This document shows, in pieces, positions 18,026 through 26,630 of a DNA stretch of 64,000 bases. The notes under the pieces were generated by a model. That model saw only the letters and a list, made by a program, of their open reading frames with translations, was not told the DNA's origin and did no database searches. The stretch is from positions 62,001 through 126,000 of the forward strand of contig CAUHNW010000003.1 in NCBI GenBank assembly GCA_959607825.1. Direction: 5' to 3'. The translations under genes and the position numbers were made by a program. This stretch comes from HGM13006 sp900757695 (GTDB lineage Bacteria > Bacillota > Clostridia > Oscillospirales > Oscillospiraceae). Numbering within the stretch: the stretch's first letter is position 1; the number at the start of each line of letters is the position of its first letter.

Positions 18026-18063
18026 AAACGTGCAGCTTTTCGAGGCTGCACGTTTCTTTTTTT
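18026..18063 (+). terminator. Terminator of the pilus operon
   Basis: AAACGTGCAGC pairs with GCTGCACGTTT (11 bp) around an 8-nt loop, followed by CTTTTTTT. Confidence 0.95.
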
Positions 18064-18073
18064 CAATCACCTA

Positions 18074-18102
18074 TTGACATAGTAGGGAAATGGGTATATT
18101 AT
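18074..18102 (+). promoter_or_regulatory. SigA promoter of the iscR-suf operon
   Basis: TTGACA and TATTAT are separated by 17 bp, about 20 bp before the Rrf2 gene. The regulator probably binds here, but I could not identify its site. Confidence 0.8.
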
Positions 18103-18122
18103 ACTGAGCGGGAGGGAATACG

Positions 18123-18566
18123 ATGCTGATTTCAACGCGAGGAAGATACGCCCTTCAGGTGATGTGTGACCTGCTGGAGCATCAATCCGGCGGCTACGTT
18201 CCGCTGAAGGAGATCGCTGCACGGCAGGATATCTCTCTGAAATATCTGGAAAGTATCACAAAAATACTGGTACGAGGGGAACTGGTGGAAGCGTCCAGCG
18301 GCCGTGGCGGCGGTTATCGTCTGCTGCGGGCGGGAGACGGGTATACCGTGGGGGAGATCCTTCGGTGTACCGAGGGGTCGTTGGCTCCGGTGGCCTGCGT
18401 AGAGGAGGATGTAAGCCATTGCTCCCGTCAGGATGCCTGCATGGCCTGCTCTTTGTGGGAAGGCTTGAAGGATGCCATTGACGGCTACCTGGATGGGATC
18501 ACCCTTCAGGAGCTGTATCAGCGTACCAGAATGCATAGAAAGGAAACGAGTAATCATGGAAAATAA
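18123..18566 (+). CDS. IscR-like Rrf2-family regulator of the SUF operon
   Basis: This 147-residue protein has the N-terminal winged helix MLISTRGRYALQVMCDLLEH ... ISLKYLESITKILV and the wing SSGRGGGYRLLR of the Rrf2 family. The cysteines Cys92, Cys100 and Cys106 (plus Cys109) lie where IscR binds its Fe-S cluster, so it probably senses Fe-S status and controls the downstream suf genes and itself. It is the first gene of the operon and overlaps sufC by 11 nt. Confidence 0.9.
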   Translation: MLISTRGRYALQVMCDLLEHQSGGYVPLKEIAARQDISLKYLESITKILVRGELVEASSGRGGGYRLLRAGDGYTVGEILRCTEGSLAPVACVEEDVSHCSRQDACMACSLWEGLKDAIDGYLDGITLQELYQRTRMHRKETSNHGK

Positions 18567-19311
18567 GCTGCTGCTTCAGGTGAACAACGCCTCTGTCCGT
18601 GTGGAGGACAAGGAGATCCTGCATCATGTCAATCTGTGTCTTGGGGCTGGGGAGACCCATGTGCTCATGGGCCCCAACGGCACCGGTAAGTCCACTCTGG
18701 GCTATACGCTGGCCGGTAACCCCAGATATGAGGTGACGGAGGGCACCATCACCTTCAAGGGGAAGGATATCACCCATGAGGCCCCGGATGTCCGGGCAAG
18801 AGACGGTCTGTTCCTTTCTTTCCAGAGTCCGCTGGAGATTCCGGGCATTACCGTCAGCGCCTTTATCCGCTCCGCACTGGAGCAGCGCACAGGCAAGCGG
18901 GTTTCCCTCTGGAACTTCAAAAAGGAGCTGAAGGCGGCTATGGCTGTACTTCAGATGGACGAGAGCTATGCGGAGCGGGATCTGAATGTGGGCTTCTCCG
19001 GCGGCGAGAAGAAGAAGGCAGAAATGCTCCAGCTTCTCATGCTGAAACCGGATCTTGCAATTCTGGATGAGACGGACTCTGGACTGGACGTAGATGCGGT
19101 TCGCATTGTATCTGACGGAATTTCCAAGTTCCAAAAGCAGCACGGCGGCGCACTGCTGATCATCACCCACAGCAACCGGCTCTTGGAGCGGATCCATGTG
19201 GACAAGGCCCATGTAATGTACGGCGGCACGCTGGTGGATTCCGGAGATGCGTCTCTGGTACAGCGGATCAACGAAGAGGGCTTTGCGGCCTATGAATCCA
19301 GCAAGGGCTGA
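18556..19311 (+). CDS. sufC: Fe-S cluster assembly ATPase SufC
   Basis: This 251-residue ABC-type ATPase has Walker A GPNGTGKSTL, a signature region FSGGEKKKAEMLQ and Walker B LAILDETDSGLD, which is the SufC variant. Start chosen at MENKLLLQV with AAAGGAAA upstream. SufC powers the SufB2C2 / SufBC2D scaffold on which Fe-S clusters are assembled in the cytosol. The gene order sufC-sufB-sufD-sufS-sufU is complete, with very short gaps. Confidence 0.97.
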   Translation: MENKLLLQVNNASVRVEDKEILHHVNLCLGAGETHVLMGPNGTGKSTLGYTLAGNPRYEVTEGTITFKGKDITHEAPDVRARDGLFLSFQSPLEIPGITVSAFIRSALEQRTGKRVSLWNFKKELKAAMAVLQMDESYAERDLNVGFSGGEKKKAEMLQLLMLKPDLAILDETDSGLDVDAVRIVSDGISKFQKQHGGALLIITHSNRLLERIHVDKAHVMYGGTLVDSGDASLVQRINEEGFAAYESSKG

Positions 19312-19326
19312 GAAAGGAACCGGCAT

Positions 19327-20733
19327 ATGGAAGAGAAAACCTATGTGGATGACATTGACAGAAGCGTCTATGACATCCGGGATGAAGAGAAAGATGCCTA
19401 TCGGCTGGAAGCAGGTCTGACACCTGCAATTGTTGAGCAGCTGTCTAAGGAAAAGCATGATCCGGCATGGATGGAGCAGTTCCGGCTGGAATCTCTTCAA
19501 ATCTATAACGAGACTAAAATGCCCAATTGGGGGCCTCCCATTGACGGGCTGAATATGGACAATATCGTCACCTATGTGCGTCCCAATACCAACATGAAGG
19601 CCAAGTGGTCTGAGGTGCCTCAGGACATCAAGGATACCTTTGAGCGGCTGGGCATTCCGCAGGCGGAGCAGAAGTCTCTGGCAGGCGTGGGCGCCCAGTA
19701 TGATTCGGAGCTGGTTTATCACAATGTCCGGGAAGAAGTGGCGGCACAGGGCGTTGTATATACGGACATGGAAAGCGCACTGACCGGCCCCTATGCAGAG
19801 ATGGTGCGGAAGCACTTTATGAAGCTGGTAAAGCCCACGGATCATAAGTTTGCGGCCCTCCATGGGGCGGTCTGGTCCGGCGGTTCCTTCGTTTATGTAC
19901 CAAAGGGCGTAAAGGTGGAGATTCCGCTACAGTCTTATTTCCGGCTCAATGCGCCCGGCGCAGGTCAGTTTGAGCACACGCTGATTATCGTGGACGAAGG
20001 AGCAGATCTTCACTTTATTGAGGGATGTTCCGCACCGAAGTACAATGTGGCCAATCTCCATGCGGGCTGTGTAGAGCTGTTTGTTGGCAAGAACGCCCGA
20101 CTGCGGTACTCCACCATCGAAAACTGGTCGAAGAATATGTATAACCTGAACACCAAGCGCGCACTGGTGGAAGAGGGCGGACGGATCGAGTGGGTGTCCG
20201 GTTCCTTTGGCTCTCATGTTTCCTATCTGTATCCTACCAGTATTCTCAATGGTGAAGGGGCACGGATGGAGTATACCGGCATCACCTTTGCCGGCGAGAC
20301 CCAGAATCTTGATACCGGTGCACGGGTGGTGCACAAGGCACCCAATACCAGCTCTTATATGAATGCACGCTCCATTTCCAAGAGCGGCGGCATCAGTACC
20401 TTCCGCAGCTCGGTTACCATTCTGCCGGAGGCCAAGGGAAGCAAGTCCTCGGTATCCTGCCAGTCCCTGATGGTGGACGATGAGAGCCGTTCGGATACGA
20501 TCCCTGCTATGGATATCCGCACCAGAGACGCCAATGTGGGCCATGAGGCCAGAATTGGAAAGATTTCGGATGAAGCTGTATTCTATCTCATGAGCCGGGG
20601 ACTCAGCGAGGAGGAGGCCAAGGCGCTGATCGTCAGCGGCTTTGCCGACAATGTATCCAAGGAGCTGCCGCTGGAGTATGCCATTGAGATGAACAACCTC
20701 ATTCGGCTGGAAATGAAGGGTAGCATCGGCTGA
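19327..20733 (+). CDS. sufB: Fe-S cluster scaffold protein SufB
   Basis: This 468-residue protein has the features of SufB: KLVKPTDHKFAALHGAVWSGGSFVYVPKGVKVEIPLQ, FIEGCSAPKYN, LHAGCVELFV and the C-terminal GKISDEAVFYLMSRGLSEEEA. It forms the SufBCD scaffold and holds the nascent cluster. Length is normal. AAAGGAA precedes the ATG, and sufD follows with a short gap or overlap. Confidence 0.97.
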   Translation: MEEKTYVDDIDRSVYDIRDEEKDAYRLEAGLTPAIVEQLSKEKHDPAWMEQFRLESLQIYNETKMPNWGPPIDGLNMDNIVTYVRPNTNMKAKWSEVPQDIKDTFERLGIPQAEQKSLAGVGAQYDSELVYHNVREEVAAQGVVYTDMESALTGPYAEMVRKHFMKLVKPTDHKFAALHGAVWSGGSFVYVPKGVKVEIPLQSYFRLNAPGAGQFEHTLIIVDEGADLHFIEGCSAPKYNVANLHAGCVELFVGKNARLRYSTIENWSKNMYNLNTKRALVEEGGRIEWVSGSFGSHVSYLYPTSILNGEGARMEYTGITFAGETQNLDTGARVVHKAPNTSSYMNARSISKSGGISTFRSSVTILPEAKGSKSSVSCQSLMVDDESRSDTIPAMDIRTRDANVGHEARIGKISDEAVFYLMSRGLSEEEAKALIVSGFADNVSKELPLEYAIEMNNLIRLEMKGSIG

Positions 20734-20756
20734 TGGAGGGAAAGGAGAATATAATC

Positions 20757-21779
20757 ATGGATCATACCATGCGGATCAATTCGCTTCCATCCATCACATG
20801 GAATCGAATGAATATCAATGACGTTACGGTGGATTGGCCGGAGTCATCGGCGCTTACGCCTGTTTTTTCCGGCTGCGAGGCCGTGACTGAAAAGCAGGTC
20901 TGCAATGTGCCCACCGGTGCGGGAGCAGCAGCGGATGTGGCCTTTGCTGCGCTTCCTGCCTATGTGGTGCAGGCAAAGGAGGGGGAGAATAAGGAGACCC
21001 TTATGGATCTTACCGCCGCAGCGGAGGAAAATGGTGCCGCTGTCCTGCATCTGAAGGCAGAGCGCCATGCAAAGCTGACCGTCTACACCAGAGTGCGGGG
21101 AATGGAGCACAGCCATGCAGCACTTCGGCTCCAGCTGGAAGCGGCGGAGGATGCGGAGATCCGGCTGGTGGAGCTTTTGGAGCCCGGCCAGCAGGGGCGG
21201 CTGCTCCACGATGTGGGCGGTAATGTGGCCACGAAAGCCAAGGTTCAAGTACTGCATCTGTATCTGGGAAAGGGCGATATTTATTCCGGCTGCCGGATGG
21301 AACTGCTGGGAGAGGGCGCCGATTTCACCTATGAGGCGGGCTATCTCTGCCAGAACCGGCAGGTACTGGACGTGAATCTGATTGCAAATCACATTGGAAA
21401 GAACACCACCTGTAACCTGCGGGCAGATGGCACGCTGAAGGACAGCGCCCAGAAGACCTTCCGTGGCACCATCGATTTTAAGCGGGGCTGCAAGGGCTCG
21501 GTTGGCGCAGAGCAGGAGAATGTGCTGCTGCTGGGAGAAGATGTGGTGAATAAAACCATTCCACTGATCCTCTGTGCAGAGGAGGATGTGCAGGGCGACC
21601 ACGGCGCATCCATTGGCGAGCTGGATGAGGATACCCTGTTCTTCTTTGGTTCCCGGGGCATTGATCCCCTGACCGCAGAGAATATCCTGACCCGTGAAAA
21701 ACTTTACCGTCTGGCGGAGACCATGGGAAGGGAAGACATGGCGCAGTCTGCCCGAGCTGCCATTGAGGAGGTGCTGTAA
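20757..21779 (+). CDS. sufD: Fe-S cluster scaffold protein SufD
   Basis: This 340-residue paralog of SufB has the beta-helical core, SVGAEQENVLLLGEDVVNKTIPLILCAEEDVQGDHGASIGELDEDTLFFFGSRGI in shorter form, and a typical C-terminal helical part. SufD partners SufB on the scaffold and is needed for iron delivery. I chose the ATG at 20757 because AAAGGAGAA is upstream; an alternative ATG overlaps the sufB stop at 20733. It is shorter than many SufD proteins, as is common in Clostridia. Confidence 0.93.
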   Translation: MDHTMRINSLPSITWNRMNINDVTVDWPESSALTPVFSGCEAVTEKQVCNVPTGAGAAADVAFAALPAYVVQAKEGENKETLMDLTAAAEENGAAVLHLKAERHAKLTVYTRVRGMEHSHAALRLQLEAAEDAEIRLVELLEPGQQGRLLHDVGGNVATKAKVQVLHLYLGKGDIYSGCRMELLGEGADFTYEAGYLCQNRQVLDVNLIANHIGKNTTCNLRADGTLKDSAQKTFRGTIDFKRGCKGSVGAEQENVLLLGEDVVNKTIPLILCAEEDVQGDHGASIGELDEDTLFFFGSRGIDPLTAENILTREKLYRLAETMGREDMAQSARAAIEEVL

Positions 21780-21780
21780 A

Positions 21781-22998
21781 ATGAACGGATTTGATCGAGA
21801 CGTCCGGCAGGATTTTCCGCTGCTCAGAGGCTATCAGGAAGCGTATCTGGATAATGCGGCTACGGCACAGCGGCCCCAGTGTGTGCTGGATGCCATGAAG
21901 CATTTCTATGAGAACGATAACGCAAATCCGCTGCGGGGCTTTTATCCGCTGAGCCTGCGGGCAACCGAGCAATATGAAAATGCCCGGAAGCGTGTGAGGG
22001 AGTTTATCGGAGCGGCAAATGCCAATGAGGTGATTTTTACCCGAAATACCACGGAGAGCCTCAATCTGGTGGCCTACAGCTACGGGCTTTCCAATCTAAA
22101 GCCCGGCGATGAGGTGGCAGTTTCCATTTTGGAGCACCACAGCAATATGCTGCCCTGGCAGATGGTATGTCGCAGCACCGGTGCAACCCTCCGATATATG
22201 GACTGTGAAATAGATGGGACCCTCACCGATGAGACCATTGAAACGGTGATCAATCCGCATACCAAGATTGTGGCGGTAACCCATGTATCCAACGTATTGG
22301 GCTGCGTTTCTCCGGTGGAGAAAATCGTAAAGCGTGCCCATGAAATGGGGGCAGTGGTGGTGCTGGACGGCGCACAGTCCACGCCGCATATGCCGGTGGA
22401 TGTCAAAAAGCTGGATGTGGATTTTCTGGCCTTTTCCGGTCATAAGCTCATGGGGCCCATGGGCATCGGTGTGCTTTGGGGCAGAATGGAGCTGCTGGAC
22501 CAGATGCCGCCCTTCCTGACCGGCGGTGAGATGATCGAGTCTGTGACCAGAGATGGGGCCGTCTATGCGGAGGTACCCCACAAGTTTGAGGCGGGCACCG
22601 TCAATGCGGGCGGCGCTGTGGGTCTGGCAGCGGCCATTGATTATATCGAAAGCATTGGCTTCCCGGCCATGGAGGCCCAGGAACACAAACTGGTATGTCG
22701 GGCTATGGAGGGCATTGCCCAGATCCCGCATGTGCACATTCTGGGGTCGGCAGATCCGGCCAACCACAAGGGAATTGTAAACTTTATTGTGGACGGTGTA
22801 CATCCCCACGATGTGGCGGAGATCTTAGAGTCTGACGGGGTTAACGTGCGCTCCGGCCATCACTGCGCCCAGCCCCTGCTTCAGCATCTGGGCTGCCGTT
22901 CCTCCACGCGTGCCAGCTTTATGTTCTATAACACGGAGGAAGAGGTAGACCGGCTGGTGGAAAGCCTCAAAAATGTTAGAGGGAGGATGGGACTGTGA
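21781..22998 (+). CDS. sufS: Cysteine desulfurase SufS
   Basis: This 405-residue PLP enzyme starts at an ATG 1 bp after the sufD stop, with GGAGG upstream. It contains YLDNAATAQRP at the N-terminus, TRNTTESLNLVA, SILEHHSNMLPWQ, LDGAQSTPHMPV, the PLP-lysine segment FLAFSGHKLMGPMG, and the persulfide cysteine in VRSGHHCAQPLLQ. It removes sulfur from cysteine for Fe-S assembly and hands it to SufU, encoded next. Confidence 0.97.
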   Translation: MNGFDRDVRQDFPLLRGYQEAYLDNAATAQRPQCVLDAMKHFYENDNANPLRGFYPLSLRATEQYENARKRVREFIGAANANEVIFTRNTTESLNLVAYSYGLSNLKPGDEVAVSILEHHSNMLPWQMVCRSTGATLRYMDCEIDGTLTDETIETVINPHTKIVAVTHVSNVLGCVSPVEKIVKRAHEMGAVVVLDGAQSTPHMPVDVKKLDVDFLAFSGHKLMGPMGIGVLWGRMELLDQMPPFLTGGEMIESVTRDGAVYAEVPHKFEAGTVNAGGAVGLAAAIDYIESIGFPAMEAQEHKLVCRAMEGIAQIPHVHILGSADPANHKGIVNFIVDGVHPHDVAEILESDGVNVRSGHHCAQPLLQHLGCRSSTRASFMFYNTEEEVDRLVESLKNVRGRMGL

Positions 22999-23426
22999 GC
23001 AACCGGAGCTTTTATAACGAAATTTTAACAGAGCACAACCTGCGGCCGGAGCACAAGCATGATCTGCCCTGTGCCAACTGTAGTCTGGACGGGGTAAACC
23101 CCAGCTGCGGCGATGAGATCACCCTGAAGCTGCAAGTGGAGGGGGACACCATTGTAGACGGTGCGTTTGTGGGCGACGGCTGCGCCATTTCTCAGGCCTC
23201 GGCGGATATCATGCTGGGCATGATCATTGGAAAGAAAAAGGACGAGGCGCTGCATTTGGGTCAGCTGTTCTTTAAGATGATCCGTGGGGAGACCACGGAG
23301 GACGAGCTGGAGGAGCTGGAAGAGGCTTCGGCTCTTCAGGATATCTCCCATATGCCAGCCCGCACCAAATGCGCAGTGCTGGGATGGCACACATTAGAGG
23401 AAATGTTCAAGCAACAGTTGGGCTGA
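22995..23426 (+). CDS. sufU: SufU sulfur-transfer protein
   Basis: This 143-residue protein starts at a GTG overlapping the sufS stop (GTGA), with GGGAGG upstream. It has NPSCGDEITL, GDGCAISQASADIM and the C-terminal TKCAVLGWHTLEE, giving the three zinc-ligand cysteines and the Asp of SufU. In Firmicutes SufU accepts persulfide sulfur from SufS. The insertion between the second and third cysteines that separates SufU from IscU is present. It is the last gene of the suf operon. Confidence 0.95.
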   Translation: MSNRSFYNEILTEHNLRPEHKHDLPCANCSLDGVNPSCGDEITLKLQVEGDTIVDGAFVGDGCAISQASADIMLGMIIGKKKDEALHLGQLFFKMIRGETTEDELEELEEASALQDISHMPARTKCAVLGWHTLEEMFKQQLG

Positions 23427-23444
23427 ACTTTATAAAGCGAAAAA

Positions 23445-23490
23445 ACACCCTAAGAACGGGACATGCGCCCGATCTTAGGGTGTTCGCTTT
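23445..23490. terminator. Bidirectional terminator between sufU and the Nudix gene
   Basis: ACACCCTAAGA (23445-23455) pairs with TCTTAGGGTGT (23473-23483), extended internally by CGGG/CCCG. A-rich sequence on the left and CGCTTT on the right allow use from both strands by two converging operons. Confidence 0.8.
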
Positions 23491-23492
23491 GC

Positions 23493-23879
23493 TCATTGGT
23501 ATTCTGCCTGAATACGCTCCAGAATTTCCGCATCAGCAGGACAGAAGTCATACTGGGGAATTTCAGAAGGGGTGATCCACCGGAGATCATTGTGCTCCAG
23601 CAGCTGGGGAATGCCTGCTGCAATGGAGCAGTGATAGAGACTCAGATGAATCGTGAGATCCGGGTATACATGATCCAGCTCCATAAAAAGCGCATGGGGA
23701 GAGACTGTAATGCCCAGTTCTTCCCGGCATTCCCGGATCAGCGCCTGAGGCTTTGTTTCCCCGGGCTCGACCTTGCCGCCTACAAATTCCCACAATAGCC
23801 CGCGGGCCTTATGGGCTGGGCGCTGACAGATCATAAACCGGCTGCCGTCCCAGATCAGGGCGGCGACCACCTGCGTCAT
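23493..23879 (-). CDS. Nudix hydrolase, MutT-like
   Basis: This 128-residue protein has a complete Nudix box: GGKVEPGETKPQALIREC followed by REELGI (G-x5-E-x7-REUxEExGU). The length and the N-terminal QVVAALIWDGSRFMICQRP are typical of MutT / 8-oxo-dGTP pyrophosphohydrolases and of CTP pyrophosphohydrolases; the substrate cannot be separated by sequence alone. It overlaps the gltX stop by 4 nt (ATGA), so it is co-translated with glutamyl-tRNA synthetase. Confidence 0.9.
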   Translation of the reverse strand: MTQVVAALIWDGSRFMICQRPAHKARGLLWEFVGGKVEPGETKPQALIRECREELGITVSPHALFMELDHVYPDLTIHLSLYHCSIAAGIPQLLEHNDLRWITPSEIPQYDFCPADAEILERIQAEYQ

Positions 23880-25378
23880 GCCTGTGCCTCCAGCTTGGCA
23901 AGCCCCAGATTCAGACGGCGAAGGGTCTCCTCACGGCCAAGGATCAGGGCAATTTCAATGGCGCCGCCGGGGGTTACAGACTTGCCGGCAGCGGCAATGC
24001 GCAGGGGCCACATGACCTTGCCGATTTTGATGGCTTCTGCTTCAGTGATGGCGTAGAGGGCATCGTGGATGGCATCGTAATTCCACTGGGGGAGTGCGGC
24101 CAGTGCCTCAGTCTCGGTTTTCAGAAGTGCAAGAGAACTCTCTGCATTCAGCTTGTTCTTCTTGTTGGTGTAGAGGGCGATGTCGTATTCCGGCAGCTCA
24201 TTGAAGAAGGAGATCATCTCCGGAATCTGATCCAGACGATCCAGACGGGTCTGAAGCAGCGGAGAAATCTGGGCCTTATCCACATTTTCAGCGGTAATGA
24301 CCTTGCCAATCCATGGCTTGGCAGCGGCGGCAAAATCCTCCGGGGTCATTTCCTTGAGATAGGTGCTATTGAAATAGTTGAGCTTTTCCAGATCAAAGGC
24401 AGAGGGAGACTTGGAAATGCCCTCAATGTCAAAGGCGCGGCACAGCTCGTCCATGGTGAAGAACTCCTGCTCAGACAGCTCACCTTTGGGGCTCCAGCCA
24501 AGGAGAGAGACGTAGTTCTTTACCGGCTGGGACAGATAACCCATTTTGAGCAGATCCTCATAGGAGGGATCGCCATGGCGTTTGGACATCTTTCGGACGG
24601 CACCGGTCTCCGGATCGGTAATCATGACGCTGGCACAATGGACATAGGTAGGAATCTCCCAGCCAAAAGCCTCATAGAGCAGGTTGTACTTGGGCGTGGA
24701 GGACAGATATTCGCTGCCGCGAACCACATGGGTGATGCCCATCAGGTGGTCGTCTACCACGTTGGCAAAGTTGTAGGTGGGAAGACCGTCGGATTTGAGC
24801 AGCACCTGATCGTCCAGCTCGCTGTTGTCCACGGTGATATCTCCATAGACGGCATCGTGGAAGGTGGTCTGGCCCTCAGGGATGATCTGACGGATCACAT
24901 AGGGAACGCCGTCGTCCAGATTCTTCTGAATCTCTTCCGGGGAAAGATGGCGGCAGTGGCCATCGTATTTTGCGTTGGGGTCAGCTGCATGGAGCTGCTC
25001 CAAACGCTCTTCGGTGCAGAAACAGCGATAGGCTGCGCCCTTTTCCACCAGAAGCTCAGCATATTTTTTGTAAATTTCCCGACGCTCAGTCTGGACATAG
25101 GGGCCTACCGGGCCGCCCACATCGGGGCCTTCATCGTAGTCAAGACCGCAGTCTGCCATGGTCCGCTTGATAACGGCCACTGCGTCCTCGACCTTCCGCT
25201 TCTGATCGGTGTCTTCGATACGAAGAATGAAATCGCCGCCGGCATGCCGGGCGATAAAGTAGGTGTAAAGTGCAGTTCGCAGATTGCCCACATGCATATA
25301 GCCGGTGGGGCTGGGGGCAAAACGGGTGCGTACCCGGCCATGGGGGATCCGGGCCTCCATTTCCTCAAAGTAATTCAT
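23876..25378 (-). CDS. gltX: Glutamyl-tRNA synthetase
   Basis: This 500-residue class I synthetase has the N-terminal TRFAPSPTGYMHVGNLRTALY (HIGH-like motif HVGN), FILRIEDTD and the KMSKR motif in AVRKMSKRHGD. It charges tRNA-Glu and, in organisms lacking GlnRS, also tRNA-Gln ahead of amidotransfer by GatCAB; which applies here is not visible. AGGAGG precedes the ATG. The last codons overlap the Nudix gene. Confidence 0.97.
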   Translation of the reverse strand: MNYFEEMEARIPHGRVRTRFAPSPTGYMHVGNLRTALYTYFIARHAGGDFILRIEDTDQKRKVEDAVAVIKRTMADCGLDYDEGPDVGGPVGPYVQTERREIYKKYAELLVEKGAAYRCFCTEERLEQLHAADPNAKYDGHCRHLSPEEIQKNLDDGVPYVIRQIIPEGQTTFHDAVYGDITVDNSELDDQVLLKSDGLPTYNFANVVDDHLMGITHVVRGSEYLSSTPKYNLLYEAFGWEIPTYVHCASVMITDPETGAVRKMSKRHGDPSYEDLLKMGYLSQPVKNYVSLLGWSPKGELSEQEFFTMDELCRAFDIEGISKSPSAFDLEKLNYFNSTYLKEMTPEDFAAAAKPWIGKVITAENVDKAQISPLLQTRLDRLDQIPEMISFFNELPEYDIALYTNKKNKLNAESSLALLKTETEALAALPQWNYDAIHDALYAITEAEAIKIGKVMWPLRIAAAGKSVTPGGAIEIALILGREETLRRLNLGLAKLEAQA

Positions 25379-25524
25379 GTGCTACCTCCTGAATGATCGC
25401 ATATACTACACCTTATTATATTTTTTGAACAGCGGATGTCAAGGAAAAAAGCCGGATGCATGGCGCTTTCGGTGAAATTTACCGGAGAAAAGCCCATAAA
25501 TATCGGGAAAGATGGTTTTATGAA

Positions 25525-25553
25525 TTGAAAAACGATAGATCCTGTGGTAAAAT
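25525..25553 (+). promoter_or_regulatory. SigA promoter of trpS
   Basis: TTGAAA and TAAAAT are separated by 17 bp. The leader of about 55 nt holds only a small CCTG/CAGG hairpin; no T-box is present. Confidence 0.75.
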
Positions 25554-25616
25554 ACTTTAGCCTGTAGGCAGGTATTTTATTGAAATTACAATGCCAATCA
25601 AAAAGAAGGTTTTAAT

Positions 25617-26615
25617 ATGGATGAAAAAAAGATTCTCCTGTCCGGCATTCAGCCCAGCGGAGACCTGACCCTTGGCTCATATCTGGGAGCCATTAAGAAC
25701 TGGGCGGAGCTTGCCGATCAGTTTGACTGCTATTATTTTATGGCAGATATGCACACCATTACGGTCCGCCAGAACCCTGCGGATCTGCGGCGGCATACGC
25801 TGGAGCAGCTGGCCCAGTATATTGCCTGCGGTCTGGATCCGGAGAAAAATACGCTGTTTATCCAGAGCCATGTGCACCAGCATGCAGAGCTGGGCTGGGT
25901 GCTCCAGTGCTATACCATGTTTGGCGAGCTGTCGAGAATGACGCAGTTTAAGGATAAAAGCGCAAAAAATGCTGAGAATATCAATGGCGGCCTCTTTGCC
26001 TACCCCAGTCTGATGGCAGCGGACATCCTGCTGTACCGGCCTGACTTTGTGCCGGTGGGTGAGGATCAGAAGCAGCACGTTGAGCTGACGAGAGATGTAG
26101 CCAGCCGGTTTAACGGCATCTATGGCGATGTGTTTAAGATTCCGGAGCCCTATATTCCCAAGGTGGGCGCCCGGGTCATGGGCCTTCAGAACCCCACCAG
26201 CAAGATGTCCAAGTCGGATAAGGATCCCAATGGCTGCGTCTACCTGAAGGATGACAACGATACCATTATGCGCAAGTTTAAGCGTGCCGTCACCGACAGT
26301 GAGACCTGCGTACGCTTTGACCGGCAGGAAAAGCCCGGCATTTCCAACCTGATGGAGATCTACTCCGCCTGCACCGGAAAGACCTATGATGAGATCGAGG
26401 AAGAATTCCGGGGCAAGGGCTACGGCGACTTTAAGCCTGCGGTCGGTGAGGCAGTTATCTCCGTAACTGGTCCCATCCGGGATGAGGCTCAGCGGATCCT
26501 GAAGGACAAAGCTTATTTGGAAAGCGTATATAAGGCGGGCGCCGAAAAGGCCTCCTACATTGCAGAGAAGACGCTCCGGAAAGTCTACAAGAAAATCGGT
26601 TTTGTGCCCCGCTGA
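25617..26615 (+). CDS. trpS: Tryptophanyl-tRNA synthetase
   Basis: This 332-residue class I synthetase has SGIQPSGDLTLGSYLGAI at the N-terminus (the HIGH equivalent), DMHTITVRQNP, MAADILLYRPDFVPVGEDQKQHVELTRD and the KMSKS motif in NPTSKMSKSDKD. It is full length. It follows its own promoter and is followed 15 bp later by a TagO/WecA-type gene, with which it may share a transcript. Confidence 0.98.
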   Translation: MDEKKILLSGIQPSGDLTLGSYLGAIKNWAELADQFDCYYFMADMHTITVRQNPADLRRHTLEQLAQYIACGLDPEKNTLFIQSHVHQHAELGWVLQCYTMFGELSRMTQFKDKSAKNAENINGGLFAYPSLMAADILLYRPDFVPVGEDQKQHVELTRDVASRFNGIYGDVFKIPEPYIPKVGARVMGLQNPTSKMSKSDKDPNGCVYLKDDNDTIMRKFKRAVTDSETCVRFDRQEKPGISNLMEIYSACTGKTYDEIEEEFRGKGYGDFKPAVGEAVISVTGPIRDEAQRILKDKAYLESVYKAGAEKASYIAEKTLRKVYKKIGFVPR

Positions 26616-26630
26616 GAAAGGATGGATTCC

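Noticed and set aside
25379..25616. A T-box or other riboswitch upstream of trpS
   Set aside because: The leader after the promoter is only about 55 nt and lacks the conserved T-box sequence and a specifier hairpin.
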